DNA of 64,000 nt, taken from CAIQPS01 sp963783835. Lineage in GTDB: Bacteria > Actinomycetota > Thermoleophilia > RBG-16-64-13. The stretch covers positions 1 to 64,000 of the forward strand of contig CAWAOX010000007.1 of assembly GCA_963783835.1 (NCBI GenBank), given 5' to 3'. Positions 53,907 to 62,876 of this stretch are shown here, one piece after another; position 1 is the stretch's first letter, and every line of letters begins with the position of its first letter. Below the pieces are notes generated by a model that ran no database searches, was not told the origin of the DNA, and saw only the letters and a program-made list of their open reading frames with translations. The position numbers were made by a program, and so were the translations under genes.

Positions 53907-54542
53907 ATGACCGGTACCAGGCAACACATACCGATCAACGGTCAGTCGGCCGCGGTGGAGGATCCCTCCGCCGCGGCCGCCCCGACTGCCGAGACCTACC
54001 CGGTCCCCGGCACGGCTAGCGCCGACGGCCCCGGCGAGACAGCGCAGGCGGACGAACAAGCCCAGCTTGCGGCTGAGGTCGCGGCGCTGCGCCAAGAGCG
54101 CGACGCCATCGCCGACAGAGAACTGCGGGTCCGCGCCGAGTTCGATAACTTCCGGAGACGCGCGTCCCGGGAGGCCCTGGAGGCTCGCGAGCATATCCAG
54201 GGCGAGCTGCTGGGCGAGCTTCTGCCCGTTCTCGACAACTTGGAGCGGGCGCTCGACGCAGCCGAGCATCACGATGAAGGCAAAGTCCTGGGCGGCGTCC
54301 GCATGACCCGGGACATGTTCGTGGAGCTGCTCCGGCGCGCCGGCGTCGAGGAGATCCAGACCGTAGGGGCGGCGTTCGATCCCCACGTACATGAGGCCGT
54401 GGTCGCGCAGCCCTCCGACCAGGAGGAAGACATCATCACGGCCGTCCTCGAGCGGGGCTATCGGCGGGGCGACCGCATACTTCGGCCCGCCCGGGTGGTA
54501 GTGTCCGCGGGACCGGCTGAGCCGGCCGGCGGACGCGAGTAG
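53907..54542 (+). CDS. grpE: Nucleotide exchange factor GrpE
   Basis: A 211-residue GrpE: acidic, Ala/Pro-rich N-terminus, coiled coil at ~50-95 (AEVAALRQERDAIADREL), RAEFDNFRRRASREA, GELLPVLDNLERALDA and the beta-wing motif VEEIQTVGAAFDPHVHEAV. The start is ATG 53907, four bases after hsp20. It releases ADP from DnaK. Confidence 0.95.
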   Translation: MTGTRQHIPINGQSAAVEDPSAAAAPTAETYPVPGTASADGPGETAQADEQAQLAAEVAALRQERDAIADRELRVRAEFDNFRRRASREALEAREHIQGELLGELLPVLDNLERALDAAEHHDEGKVLGGVRMTRDMFVELLRRAGVEEIQTVGAAFDPHVHEAVVAQPSDQEEDIITAVLERGYRRGDRILRPARVVVSAGPAEPAGGRE

Positions 54543-54549
54543 GCGCACT

Positions 54550-55683
54550 GTGGCCACCGGCGATCGCGACTACTACGACGTCTTGGGCGTCAAGAAAGCC
54601 GCCACCCAGGACGAGATCAAGAAGGCCTACCGGAAGCTGGCCCGCAAGTACCATCCGGACGCCAATCCCAACGACCCCAAGGCGGAGGAGAGGTTCAAGG
54701 AAGTCTCCAGCGCCTACGAAGTCCTTTCCGACGCAGACAAACGGAAGCGGTACGACGCCGGGCCTACCCCGTTCTTCGGGCAAGGTGGGCCCCGTGGCGG
54801 CACGCGCCAGGGTCAGCAGGCGCCCCCGATGGGCGGCGACTGGTCCGACCTCTTCGGAAGCCTTTTCGGCGGCGGAGGGTTCAGCGGAGGCGGCGGAGGC
54901 TTCGGCGGCGGACGCCGGCAACGGGCGCCGGAGCGCGGCGAGGACGTCACGGTCTCGGTCCAGATGTCCTTCGACGACGCTCTCAAGGGCGTCACGACCA
55001 AGATAAGCGTGCCCCAGACGGTCAACTGTGACGTCTGCGGCGGCAGCGGAGCGGCCCCGGGGACGAGTCCGATGGCGTGCCGTCAGTGCCACGGACGGGG
55101 AAGCGTCAATGCGAGCCAGGGATTCTTCTCAATCAATCAGCCCTGCCCCAGTTGCGGCGGTGCCGGCACGGTGATAGAAAGCCCGTGCGCCGCATGTAAC
55201 GGCACGGGGACCGGCAGGGCGCTCAGGAAGTTCACCGTCCCTCTCCCTGCTGGGATCAAGGATGGGACCAAGATCCGGCTCAAGAATAAGGGTGAGCCCG
55301 GGAGACGCGGTGGGCCTCCAGGCGATCTGTATGTGGTCGCACAGGTCGAGGAAAGCCCGGTGTTCGAGCGTAGAGGCGCCGATCTCGTAGTGGAGGTGCC
55401 GGTGACGATCGTGGAGGCCGCGCTCGGCGCCACCATCCGCGTCCCCACTCCCGAGGGGAGTGTCAGTTTGAAGGTCCCGACGGGAACTCAGAACGGCAAG
55501 ATGCTCAAGTTGAAAGGCAAAGGAGCTCCCCGTCTCGGCGCGTCGGGCAAGGGCGATCTGCTCGCCCGCATCAAGGTCGTGGTTCCCGAGAAGCTGAGTG
55601 GTGAGCAGAAAGACCTGTTGAGGAAGTTCGCCGAAGTGCGCGAGGAGGACCCGCGGGCCGGCCGCATCGGCTGGTCGGCCTAA
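54550..55683 (+). CDS. dnaJ: Chaperone DnaJ
   Basis: A 377-residue type I J-protein. J domain at residues 7-73 with HPD (KYHPDANP), Gly/Phe-rich region ~75-130, four CxxCxGxG zinc repeats (CDVCGGSG, CRQCHGRG, CPSCGGAG, CAACNGTG) and two C-terminal substrate domains. GTG start at 54550, seven bases after grpE. Confidence 0.96.
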   Translation: MATGDRDYYDVLGVKKAATQDEIKKAYRKLARKYHPDANPNDPKAEERFKEVSSAYEVLSDADKRKRYDAGPTPFFGQGGPRGGTRQGQQAPPMGGDWSDLFGSLFGGGGFSGGGGGFGGGRRQRAPERGEDVTVSVQMSFDDALKGVTTKISVPQTVNCDVCGGSGAAPGTSPMACRQCHGRGSVNASQGFFSINQPCPSCGGAGTVIESPCAACNGTGTGRALRKFTVPLPAGIKDGTKIRLKNKGEPGRRGGPPGDLYVVAQVEESPVFERRGADLVVEVPVTIVEAALGATIRVPTPEGSVSLKVPTGTQNGKMLKLKGKGAPRLGASGKGDLLARIKVVVPEKLSGEQKDLLRKFAEVREEDPRAGRIGWSA

Positions 55684-55701
55684 CCGCGGAGATGGTTTAT
55701 C

Positions 55702-56154
55702 ATGGCGCCAAGACCCCGGACGGAAGAGACGAAGATGCCCTTTGAGGACAAGATGAGACCCGTCTTCATGATCTCGGTAGCCGCCGAGCTCGCCGACATG
55801 CATCCGCAGACCTTGCGGATGTACGAGCGGCGCGGGCTCATCCGTCCCCGGCGTTCTTCCAAGAGCACCCGGCTCTATTCGCTGGCCGACGTCGAGCGGC
55901 TGCACCGCATTCAGCAACTCGTAGCGGACTGCGGGCTGAACCTCGCCGGCGTCGAACGGGTGCTCGAGATGGAAGAGCAGCTCGATACGTTGCAGCGCCG
56001 CCTCGACCAGTTGCAGGTCGACATGGACCGGCTGGCGACGGAGGCGAGGGAAGAACTGGAGGCCGTCCATCGCAGCTACCGGAAAGAGCTGGTCCCCCTC
56101 TCGAGGCCTGGGCAGATAATCGTCCTCACAGACCAGCGTCGCGCCAAACGGTGA
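55702..56154 (+). CDS. hspR: Heat shock repressor HspR (MerR family)
   Basis: A 150-residue MerR-type regulator: MISVAAELADMHPQTLRMYE, RRGLIRPRRS and LYSLADVERL are the HspR winged helix, and the C-terminal half is a coiled coil. HspR represses the dnaK operon by binding HAIR sites, with DnaK as co-repressor; such a site overlaps the dnaK promoter. It closes the chaperone operon, and its stop overlaps the next gene's GTG by four bases. Confidence 0.93.
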   Translation: MAPRPRTEETKMPFEDKMRPVFMISVAAELADMHPQTLRMYERRGLIRPRRSSKSTRLYSLADVERLHRIQQLVADCGLNLAGVERVLEMEEQLDTLQRRLDQLQVDMDRLATEAREELEAVHRSYRKELVPLSRPGQIIVLTDQRRAKR

Positions 56155-56765
56155 GCGAAGAGACCGTTTCCAGCGGCCAAGTGTCGCCGGGCGAGGACCT
56201 CCCCACCGAGGAACTGCCCGGCAGCTACGAGTTGCCGGGTGCCACGGAGCAGCCCTGCGCCAACCATCCGAATCGCCTGACGATGGTCACGTGCAGCAAC
56301 TGCAGCAAGCCGCTCTGCCCGGACTGCATGGTCTATTCCGCGGTCGGCATCAAGTGCAAGGAATGCGCCACGCCACCCCGGTCGGCCCTTGCCACCCTCA
56401 AGACCAGCAAGTTCTTGCTCGCGATCGCGGCCGGCCTGTGGACCGCCACCGCTCTGGGCTTCGCCTACTACTACGTTCTGGGCGGCATCCGGTTCTTCTT
56501 CGTGTTCATCTTTGTGTCGGCGGGCATCGGCTACCTTGTCGGCGAAGTGATCAGCAGGACCTCGGGGCGCTATCACGGGCTTAAGACGGCCATAACGGCT
56601 GCAGGCGCCACCATCTGGGCCTTCGTGCTTCCCCCCATCACGGCTGCCTTCATCAGCTACGGCGTCAACTGGAACACCGTGGTGTTCGCCTTGTCCGCGC
56701 GCGGGATCATCAACTGGATCGTGATGCTTTTCGCCGCGTACCTCGCCTGGAACCGTAACCGCTGA
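56151..56765 (+). CDS. B-box zinc-finger membrane protein
   Basis: A 204-residue protein: acidic N-terminal ~35 residues, a B-box-like zinc finger (CANHPNRLTMVTCSNC, then CPDC and CKECA), then about four membrane segments (FLLAIAAGLWTATALGFAYY; FFFVFIFVSAGIGYLVGEVI). Similar fingers precede rhomboid proteases in actinobacteria, but no rhomboid Ser/His motifs are present here. The GTG start lies in the hspR stop, so it is translated with the chaperone operon. Role unknown. Confidence 0.75.
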   Translation: MSEETVSSGQVSPGEDLPTEELPGSYELPGATEQPCANHPNRLTMVTCSNCSKPLCPDCMVYSAVGIKCKECATPPRSALATLKTSKFLLAIAAGLWTATALGFAYYYVLGGIRFFFVFIFVSAGIGYLVGEVISRTSGRYHGLKTAITAAGATIWAFVLPPITAAFISYGVNWNTVVFALSARGIINWIVMLFAAYLAWNRNR

Positions 56766-56815
56766 CCGGCGGCGTTTGCAGGTTGCCGGGCCCCTGGCAG
56801 CTGCCCCACTCCTGG

Positions 56816-56842
56816 CTGGCACTCTAACCCGGTGAGTGCCAA
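56816..56842 (+). promoter_or_regulatory. CIRCE-like element (HrcA site)
   Basis: A perfect 8-base inverted repeat TGGCACTC (56817-56824) / GAGTGCCA (56834-56841) separated by exactly nine bases. The core GCACTC-N9-GAGTGC equals the CIRCE consensus TTAGCACTC-N9-GAGTGCTAA except at outer positions. A TATACT -10 box follows at 56872-56877. It lies in front of the fmdB gene, not groES/groEL. Confidence 0.75.
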
Positions 56843-56908
56843 AACAATCTGCAGCAGCGGGCGATTTTCGCTATACTATGCGAGGTTAGATCAGGAGGAT
56901 CACCAGCT

Positions 56909-57244
56909 TTGCCTACATACGAATACAGATGTGTGTCCTGCGAGCACCAGTTCGAGCGCTTCCAGCGCATGTCGGACGAGGCCGTCAAGGAGTGCGAGGT
57001 CTGTGGGGAGCCCGTCAAGCGGCTGCTTTTTCCGGTGGCGATCCATTTCAAAGGCAACGGCTTCTACAGCACCGACTATGCCAAGAAGAACGCCCTAGCC
57101 ACGGCCGGCACCAGCGCCGGGAACGGTGGGAGCGCCGACTCGTGTTCAACGAGCGACGACAAGGGTTCGGCGGATAGCGCCAAACCGCCGGCAACTACGG
57201 CAAACACGCCCGCACCCGCGGCAGCGACCGCTACGACCGACTGA
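56909..57244 (+). CDS. FmdB family zinc-ribbon protein
   Basis: A 111-residue protein with the FmdB ribbon PTYEYRCVSCEHQFERFQ and C8, C11, C29, C32, followed by a segment IHFKGNGFYSTDY typical of FmdB, then a low-complexity Ala/Thr/Ser tail. TTG start at 56909, ten bases after AGGAGG. It lies directly downstream of the CIRCE-like element and 14 bases before surE. FmdB proteins are putative regulators of unproven action. Confidence 0.88.
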   Translation: MPTYEYRCVSCEHQFERFQRMSDEAVKECEVCGEPVKRLLFPVAIHFKGNGFYSTDYAKKNALATAGTSAGNGGSADSCSTSDDKGSADSAKPPATTANTPAPAAATATTD

Positions 57245-57258
57245 GCCTCCCCTCCCGC

Positions 57259-58113
57259 ATGGCCGGCAGGGAATGCGAGTTGGTCGCGTTCGGCTCTCGC
57301 CGACCGCTCATCGTTCTCACCAACGATGACGGAGTCACGTCACCTGCTTTGAGCATCCTCAAAGCCGCGCTCGATCCGCTTGGCGACGTACAGATAGTCG
57401 CGCCGGACCAGAACCGCTCGGGTGCGGCCCGCAGCATCACGATGCATGCCCCGCTGTGGGTCGAAGAAGTCGAGTTGGCTGACGGCAGCCTCGCCTACAG
57501 CACCGACGGGACTCCGGTGGATTGCGTGCGCATGGCGGCCCTGGGCCTGCTCGACCGCGCCCCCGACCTCATCGTCTCCGGCATCAATCTCGGCGAGAAT
57601 CTCGGCGACGACATCACCTATTCGGGCACCGTCGCCGCCGCTTTTGAGGGTATTATGCTCGATATCCCGGCTATCGCGCTGTCGGCCCAGGGCTACCACC
57701 CCGGCTACGACCTCAGCGTGCCGGCCCGCTTCGCCCGCCGGCTGGTCTCGGTCGCGCTGGCGAAGGGCTTTCCGGCCAAGACCCTGCTCAACGTGAACTG
57801 TCCCGACCGGCGGTGGGAGGAACTGAAGGGGGCCCGGCTGACGGTGTTGGGCAGGCGCATCTACGGGGACAAGGTCGAGCACCGCGCGACCAGCGGCAAG
57901 CGTCGCCAGTACCACATCTACAACGACGACCTCGGCTATCACCACGCCCCGGGCACCGACTTCGAGGCGGTGGCCGAGGGCTACGTGTCGGTCACTCCGC
58001 TCCAGTTCGAGCTCATGTCGCACGAGGCTCTCGAGCGGCTGCGCTCCTGGGAAGTCGCCCTGAGCACCGGCGGTGATGGTGGCGCCATCGACGCCGGCGA
58101 GGACGGGCGCTGA
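57259..58113 (+). CDS. surE: 5'/3'-nucleotidase SurE
   Basis: A 284-residue SurE. Metal residues are in VLTNDDGVTSPA (N22-D23-D24) and SGINLGENLGDD, followed by YSGTVAAAFEG; APDQNRSGAARS is the phosphate-binding loop. It dephosphorylates nucleoside monophosphates and exopolyphosphate and is linked to stationary-phase survival. The start is ATG 57259, downstream of fmdB. Its stop overlaps the next ATG (TGATG). Confidence 0.93.
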   Translation: MAGRECELVAFGSRRPLIVLTNDDGVTSPALSILKAALDPLGDVQIVAPDQNRSGAARSITMHAPLWVEEVELADGSLAYSTDGTPVDCVRMAALGLLDRAPDLIVSGINLGENLGDDITYSGTVAAAFEGIMLDIPAIALSAQGYHPGYDLSVPARFARRLVSVALAKGFPAKTLLNVNCPDRRWEELKGARLTVLGRRIYGDKVEHRATSGKRRQYHIYNDDLGYHHAPGTDFEAVAEGYVSVTPLQFELMSHEALERLRSWEVALSTGGDGGAIDAGEDGR

Positions 58114-58757
58114 TGGCGCCCGCGTTCAAAGCCGTGGTGTTCGACCTCGACGGGACGCTCGTCGACTCCGTCGAACTCATCACGATCTCCTTCCAGCACG
58201 CCATCCGGGAAGTGCTGGGCCGGGAGGCTTCGCGCGAGGAGGCGGTGCAGCACGTGGGCACTCCGCTCCGGGAGCAGATGGTGCGGATCAGCCCTGAGAA
58301 CGCCGACGAACTGGTCGAGGTGTACCGGGAGTTCAACCACCGGGAGCACGACCGCATGCTCAAGCTCTACGATGGCATGCTCGATCTGCTGGACCGGCTG
58401 ACAGAGGCTGGGGTCAAGCTGGGGCTGGTCACGTCCAAATCCAGGGCCACCACGCAGATGGCCTTCGACCTCACCGGAATCGAGCACTACTTCGGCGCGA
58501 CCGTCTGCTGTGACGAGGCGCCCGGCAACAAGCCGACCGCGGAGCCGATCCTCTTCTGCTTGAATGGACTCGACACGGCTCCGGAGGACGCGGCATACGT
58601 CGGCGACAGTCCCGCCGACATGCAGGCGGCGCACGCGGCCCGGGTGAGCGCCATCGCCGTGAGTTGGGGAGTGTTCGACACAAGGGCGCTGGCTGCTGAA
58701 AAGCCGGAGAGACTGGTTCATACTATCCCTGAGTTGGCGGCTGTCCTCGGCGTGTAG
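58113..58757 (+). CDS. HAD superfamily phosphatase, PpaX/Gph-like
   Basis: A 214-residue HAD hydrolase: nucleophile motif VVFDLDGTLVDS, cap domain ~20-85, LGLVTSKSR (motif II), a Lys in PGNKPTAEP (motif III) and YVGDSPADMQAA (motif IV). It resembles pyrophosphatase PpaX or phosphoglycolate phosphatase. Start ATG 58113 is coupled to surE. The substrate is not decidable from sequence. Confidence 0.88.
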   Translation: MAPAFKAVVFDLDGTLVDSVELITISFQHAIREVLGREASREEAVQHVGTPLREQMVRISPENADELVEVYREFNHREHDRMLKLYDGMLDLLDRLTEAGVKLGLVTSKSRATTQMAFDLTGIEHYFGATVCCDEAPGNKPTAEPILFCLNGLDTAPEDAAYVGDSPADMQAAHAARVSAIAVSWGVFDTRALAAEKPERLVHTIPELAAVLGV

Positions 58758-58768
58758 GAGGCTGTTCG

Positions 58769-60835
58769 GTGACCGAAGGCGATACCTCGGCGCGGCGGCT
58801 GGCGGAGCTTCGCGAGCTCATCCGGCATCACGAGCACCGCTACTACGTCCTCGACTCCCCGGAGATATCCGACGCGGAGTACGACGCTCTCTACCGGGAG
58901 CTGCGGGAAATCGAAGTCGAGCATCCCGGGCTCGTCACGGCCGACTCCCCGACCCAGCGGGTCGGCGGGGAGCCCTTGGCCGGCTTCGTCCAGGTGCGGC
59001 ACGGCGAGCCGATGCTCTCCCTGGCCAACGCGAAGAACGAGGACGAACTGCGGGCCTGGTACGCCCGGGTGGTCAAGCTGGCGGCGGACGCCGGGGCGAG
59101 CGCCGACACCTTGCGCTTCGTCCTCGAGGCAAAGATAGACGGTCTGGCCATCTCCCTGCGCTACGAAGCCGGGCGCCTTGCCGTCGGGGCGACGCGGGGC
59201 AACGGTGAGATCGGGGAGGACGTCACCGCCAACCTGCGCACGATCCGGACGGTACCGCTGGCCATGTCGGCTGACGCGGCCCCCTATCCGGAGGTCGCGG
59301 AGGTGCGGGGCGAGATCTACCTGCCCCTGCAGGCCTTCGCCCAGCTCAACGAGCAGCGGGTCGCCGCCGGAGAAGCCACCTTCGCCAATCCCCGCAACGC
59401 CGCAGCCGGTTCGCTCCGGCAACTCGATCCCCGGGTGACGTCTTCCCGGCCGCTCGCCGCTTGGTTCTATGGCGTCGGCCACCTGGAGGGGGCCCGGTTC
59501 GCCACTCATCACGAGGCGCTCGAGTGGCTCAAGCAAGCGGGCTTCCGGGTGAACCCCGATACTCGGACGGCCTCCACCGTGGACGAGATCATCGACGGAT
59601 GCCGGGCCTGGCAGCATCGCCGCGAGGAGCTGGACTACGACATCGACGGCGTGGTCGTGAAGCTGGACGACCGCGGCCTGCAGTCCGCGCTGGGGTCTGT
59701 CGGCCGGGATCCCCGCTGGGCCGTCGCGTACAAGTTCGCCCCCACGACCGCCCAGACCCGGTTGCTGAAGATCCACATCAACGTGGGCCGGACCGGGGTG
59801 TTGAACCCCTGGGCGGAGCTGGACCCGGTAGAAGTCGGCGGGGTGACGGTGGAGAAGGCCACGCTTCATAACGAGGACGACATCCGGCGCAAGGATCTGC
59901 GTGAGGGCGACGTGGTCATCGTGCAGCGGGCGGGCGACGTCATACCGCAGGTGGTCGCGCCCCTGACCGATCTGCGGACCGGGGCGGAGCAGCCCTTCCA
60001 TATGCCGGAGCAGTGCCCCTCCTGCGGAACCCCGGTGGTCCGGACGCCTGGAGAGGTTGCTCTGCGCTGCCCCAACCCGGACTGCCCCGCGAAGCGCGCG
60101 GAGGCCGTCAAGCACTTCGTCAGCAAGGGAGCGATGGACATAGACGGCGTCGGCGACCGGCTGGTGGAGCGTCTGCTCGAGCTGGGGATGATCCGGGACG
60201 CGGCCGACCTCTACGAGCTCGAGGCCTCGCAGTTGGCCGCGCTGGACCGGCTCGGCGAGAAATCCGCCGGCAACATCGTCAAGGCGATCGAGGCATCGAA
60301 AGAGCGGCCCCTGGCGCGCGTCCTCTGGGCCCTGGGCATCCTGCACGTGGGCGGGGAGAACGCGGAGTTGCTCGTGCGCCGGTTCGGGGGCATGGCCGCC
60401 CTGCGGGAGGCGCCGAAGGAAGCCATCAGCGAGACCCCCGGAATCGGTCCGGTGATAGCGGAGAGTGTCTGGACCTTCTTCAGGGATTCGCGGAATGCGG
60501 ATCTGGTCGACCGGCTGGCGGCAGCGGGCGTCACGATGGAACTGCCCGCCTCGGAACAGGCGGACGGCGGCGAGGGGGCCGGCCGAGCGGCCGGGCCGCT
60601 CGCCGGTAAGACCCTGGTGCTCACCGGCGCTCTGCCGACGCTCTCGAGGCAAGAAGCGACCGACCTGATAGTGGCCGCGGGCGGACGGGTCACCGGGTCG
60701 GTGAGCGCGAAGACCGCCTACGTGGTGGTCGGCGAAGAGGCCGGCTCAAAGCTCGACAAGGCGCGGGAGCTGGGCGTGGAACTGCTCGACGAGGCAGGGC
60801 TGCGCTCGCTGCTCGCTGAGCAGGTAGCCGGCTGA
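58769..60835 (+). CDS. ligA: NAD+-dependent DNA ligase LigA
   Basis: A 688-residue LigA of normal length: YYVLDSPEISDAEYDAL (NMN-binding Ia domain), adenylated Lys K122 in LEAKIDGLAI, an OB fold, a Cys4 zinc finger (CPSCGTPVV and CPNPDCPAKRAE), HhH domain and a C-terminal BRCT (GKTLVLTGALPTLSRQEAT). Start GTG 58769 with GGAGG upstream. Essential for Okazaki-fragment joining; last gene of the fmdB string. Confidence 0.97.
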   Translation: MTEGDTSARRLAELRELIRHHEHRYYVLDSPEISDAEYDALYRELREIEVEHPGLVTADSPTQRVGGEPLAGFVQVRHGEPMLSLANAKNEDELRAWYARVVKLAADAGASADTLRFVLEAKIDGLAISLRYEAGRLAVGATRGNGEIGEDVTANLRTIRTVPLAMSADAAPYPEVAEVRGEIYLPLQAFAQLNEQRVAAGEATFANPRNAAAGSLRQLDPRVTSSRPLAAWFYGVGHLEGARFATHHEALEWLKQAGFRVNPDTRTASTVDEIIDGCRAWQHRREELDYDIDGVVVKLDDRGLQSALGSVGRDPRWAVAYKFAPTTAQTRLLKIHINVGRTGVLNPWAELDPVEVGGVTVEKATLHNEDDIRRKDLREGDVVIVQRAGDVIPQVVAPLTDLRTGAEQPFHMPEQCPSCGTPVVRTPGEVALRCPNPDCPAKRAEAVKHFVSKGAMDIDGVGDRLVERLLELGMIRDAADLYELEASQLAALDRLGEKSAGNIVKAIEASKERPLARVLWALGILHVGGENAELLVRRFGGMAALREAPKEAISETPGIGPVIAESVWTFFRDSRNADLVDRLAAAGVTMELPASEQADGGEGAGRAAGPLAGKTLVLTGALPTLSRQEATDLIVAAGGRVTGSVSAKTAYVVVGEEAGSKLDKARELGVELLDEAGLRSLLAEQVAG

Positions 60836-60847
60836 CGCGCAGATCGG

Positions 60848-61681
60848 TCAGGACGGGCGGTAGGTGGTGAGGACGGGCCGTCCGCCGTCTACCACGGCTT
60901 CGACCAGTCTCTGGACTCGGGGTCTGCCCCCCTGGTCCCTCTCCATGTGCACGAAGAGCGGTTTCACCGTCGTCAGCCGCTCGCCGAGTTCCCTGCTCAT
61001 CGAGAGCCAATCCGCGATCGTCAGCTGAGGATCGGGAGACTCTACCGTGGCCATGCCCGAGGTTCCGGGAACCAGGGTCTCGAGGAAGGCCGGTCCGTCT
61101 CGGCGGAGCAGTTCCCCGGCGATGATCCAGGTCGGCTTCATGTCCGCGGCTTTGCGGAATACGGTGGCTCGAGAAGGCGTGCCCTTCCTGGCGGTGAGTT
61201 GCACCACGAACGAACGGTCGCGCAGCGCCGGGAACTCGTCATCGATACCGTCCACTGCGACGATGCGCTGGTCGCGGGGCAGCGTCTCAATGAGGGCGTT
61301 CAAGAGTGTGGACTTGCCAACGTTTGGGGCCCCGCTCACGATTATCGTCCGCTTGACATTCAGGGACCCCGAGAGCAGCCGGGCTTCGACTCCGGTAAGC
61401 GTGTTGTTGTCGACGAGGGTGCGGAGGGGCACGTTGAGCACCCGGCGGTCCGGCTGGTTGACCGAGGCGTACATGACGGACTTGGTAGCGTCCAGAGCGG
61501 GTCCCCGGTCGAGATGGAAAGCGTCGTAGGTGCGGACGACTGACTGCGCCAACTGGGAAGCGAGCAGCAGGTGTCCCCGCTCCTCGTCGGTCGGGTCGAG
61601 CTCGGCGATAAGCTCGTCGGCCAGCTTCTGCATGCCGTGTTCGTAAGCGGCCAGTATCCGATCGAACCCAGGCACCATCAC
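60848..61681 (-). CDS. Solitary CpaF/VirB11-like ATPase
   Basis: A 277-residue protein resembling the ATPase core of type II/IV secretion and pilus motors. Walker A is SGAPNVGKSTLLNAL. A Walker-B-like region reads MKPTWIIAGELLRRDG, which takes the place of the usual PDRIIVGEVRG. The usual HAN box is replaced by a region reading MATVESPDPQ. It is shorter than CpaF, and no pilin, TadB/C or membrane-platform gene lies nearby. Possible starts are GTG 61681, ATG 61678 and GTG 61675; the GGAGG at about 61680-61684 suits the last best. Convergent with ligA. Partner unknown. Confidence 0.65.
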   Translation of the reverse strand: MMVPGFDRILAAYEHGMQKLADELIAELDPTDEERGHLLLASQLAQSVVRTYDAFHLDRGPALDATKSVMYASVNQPDRRVLNVPLRTLVDNNTLTGVEARLLSGSLNVKRTIIVSGAPNVGKSTLLNALIETLPRDQRIVAVDGIDDEFPALRDRSFVVQLTARKGTPSRATVFRKAADMKPTWIIAGELLRRDGPAFLETLVPGTSGMATVESPDPQLTIADWLSMSRELGERLTTVKPLFVHMERDQGGRPRVQRLVEAVVDGGRPVLTTYRPS

Positions 61682-61755
61682 CTCCGCTGAAGTTGCTACC
61701 CGATTCTATCGGCTGGGAAGCGGAAGTGGGAGAGCGTGTGACCACCGGGGATAGT

Positions 61756-61804
61756 GAACTTGTCTGAAATGTCCCTCTGGGGATGCTGAATTTGTCAATA
61801 ATGT
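61756..61804. repeat. Direct repeat pair (possible insertion-sequence end)
   Basis: Two 17-base copies (61756-61772 and 61788-61804) share 13 bases and start 32 bases apart: GAACTTGTCTGAAATGT and GAATTTGTCAATAATGT. The region is AT-rich compared with surroundings. Tandem short repeats like this occur at ends of some insertion sequences, or they could be an operator of tupA. No transposase is present. Confidence 0.4.
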
Positions 61805-61873
61805 ATGATTACAAGTGCAACTACGGCACCGCATGATCACGGGTGCAAAAACATCGCAAGGAGGGGTACGCAC

Positions 61874-62851
61874 ATGATCGGTAGTGGACTATCAAGACGA
61901 CTTCATCGCCGGAAGAGTCTGGGCCTGGGACTGGTTCTCGCAGTCGTTGTCGTCCTCGGTCTGGCGGCGTTGTTGACGGCCTGCGGCAGTAGCAGCGACA
62001 CCTCGACGACGGCGGCGCAGTCGACCACCACCATGGCTCCGACGACCACGGCGGCCCCCAGCACGACCGCGAGCCCGCAAACGACAACCAGCGTCGCTGC
62101 CAAGACCGACCTGATCATGGCGTCGACGACTTCGACCCAGGACTCCGGCCTGTTCGACGTGCTGATTCCGGCCTTCAGTGAGGCATTCCCGCAGTACAAC
62201 ACGAAGGTCGTGGCCGTGGGAAGTGGCGAAGCGTTGAAGCTGGGCGAGACCGGCGACGCCGACGTGCTGCTGGTCCACTCGCCCGCTGCGGAAACGGAGT
62301 TCATGAAGGCCGGCTACGGGGTGGACCGCAAGGCCGTCATGTACAACGACTTCATCATCGTCGGCCCGCCCTCGGACCCGGCCAAGATCAAGGGCATGAC
62401 CGACGCATCAGATGCTTTCGCGAAGATCGCCGCCGCACAGGCGTTGTTCTTCAGCAGGGGAGACAAATCCGGGACCAACGCCAAAGAACTGGGGCTCTGG
62501 AAGGAAGCAGGCATCACCCCGTCCGGTGACTGGTATCAGATCACCGGGCAGGGGATGGGCGAGACCCTTACCATTGCCGATCAGAAGGGCGGCTACACGC
62601 TTGCCGACCGCGGTACCTGGCTCGCCAAAAAGGACTCCCTCAAGAACCTGGAGCTCTTGACGGAGGGTGACAAGGCGTTGTTCAATCAGTACCACGTGAT
62701 CACCTGCACGGCGGCCAAGAACATGCAGGGTGCCAATGACTTCATGAACTGGGTCGTCTCTCCGGATGTTCAGCAGAACATCATAGCGACCTACGGTGTC
62801 GAGAAGTACGGCCAGCCGTTGTTCGTTCCCAACGCGGCCACGGCCGAATAG
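61874..62851 (+). CDS. tupA: Tungstate-binding lipoprotein TupA
   Basis: A 325-residue lipoprotein: signal with LLTAC (C37), Thr-rich linker (~45-70), then the TupA-type binding domain: MASTTSTQDSGLFDVLIPAF, VGSGEALKLGETGDADVLLV, MYNDFIIVGPPSDPA and FFSRGDKSGTN, the anion-contacting blocks. It captures tungstate for TupBC. The start is ATG 61874 with AAGGAGGGG upstream; a longer frame to 61805 lacks support. Tungstate uptake fits the two AOR-type tungsten enzymes in this window. An intrinsic terminator separates it from tupB. Confidence 0.92.
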   Translation: MIGSGLSRRLHRRKSLGLGLVLAVVVVLGLAALLTACGSSSDTSTTAAQSTTTMAPTTTAAPSTTASPQTTTSVAAKTDLIMASTTSTQDSGLFDVLIPAFSEAFPQYNTKVVAVGSGEALKLGETGDADVLLVHSPAAETEFMKAGYGVDRKAVMYNDFIIVGPPSDPAKIKGMTDASDAFAKIAAAQALFFSRGDKSGTNAKELGLWKEAGITPSGDWYQITGQGMGETLTIADQKGGYTLADRGTWLAKKDSLKNLELLTEGDKALFNQYHVITCTAAKNMQGANDFMNWVVSPDVQQNIIATYGVEKYGQPLFVPNAATAE

Positions 62852-62876
62852 AGGGGGCCGCGAAGGCAGTAGAATT

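Noticed and set aside
61805..61873. Earlier ATG for tupA
   Set aside because: It adds 23 residues before the signal peptide and has no ribosome site; ATG 61874 follows AAGGAGGGG.
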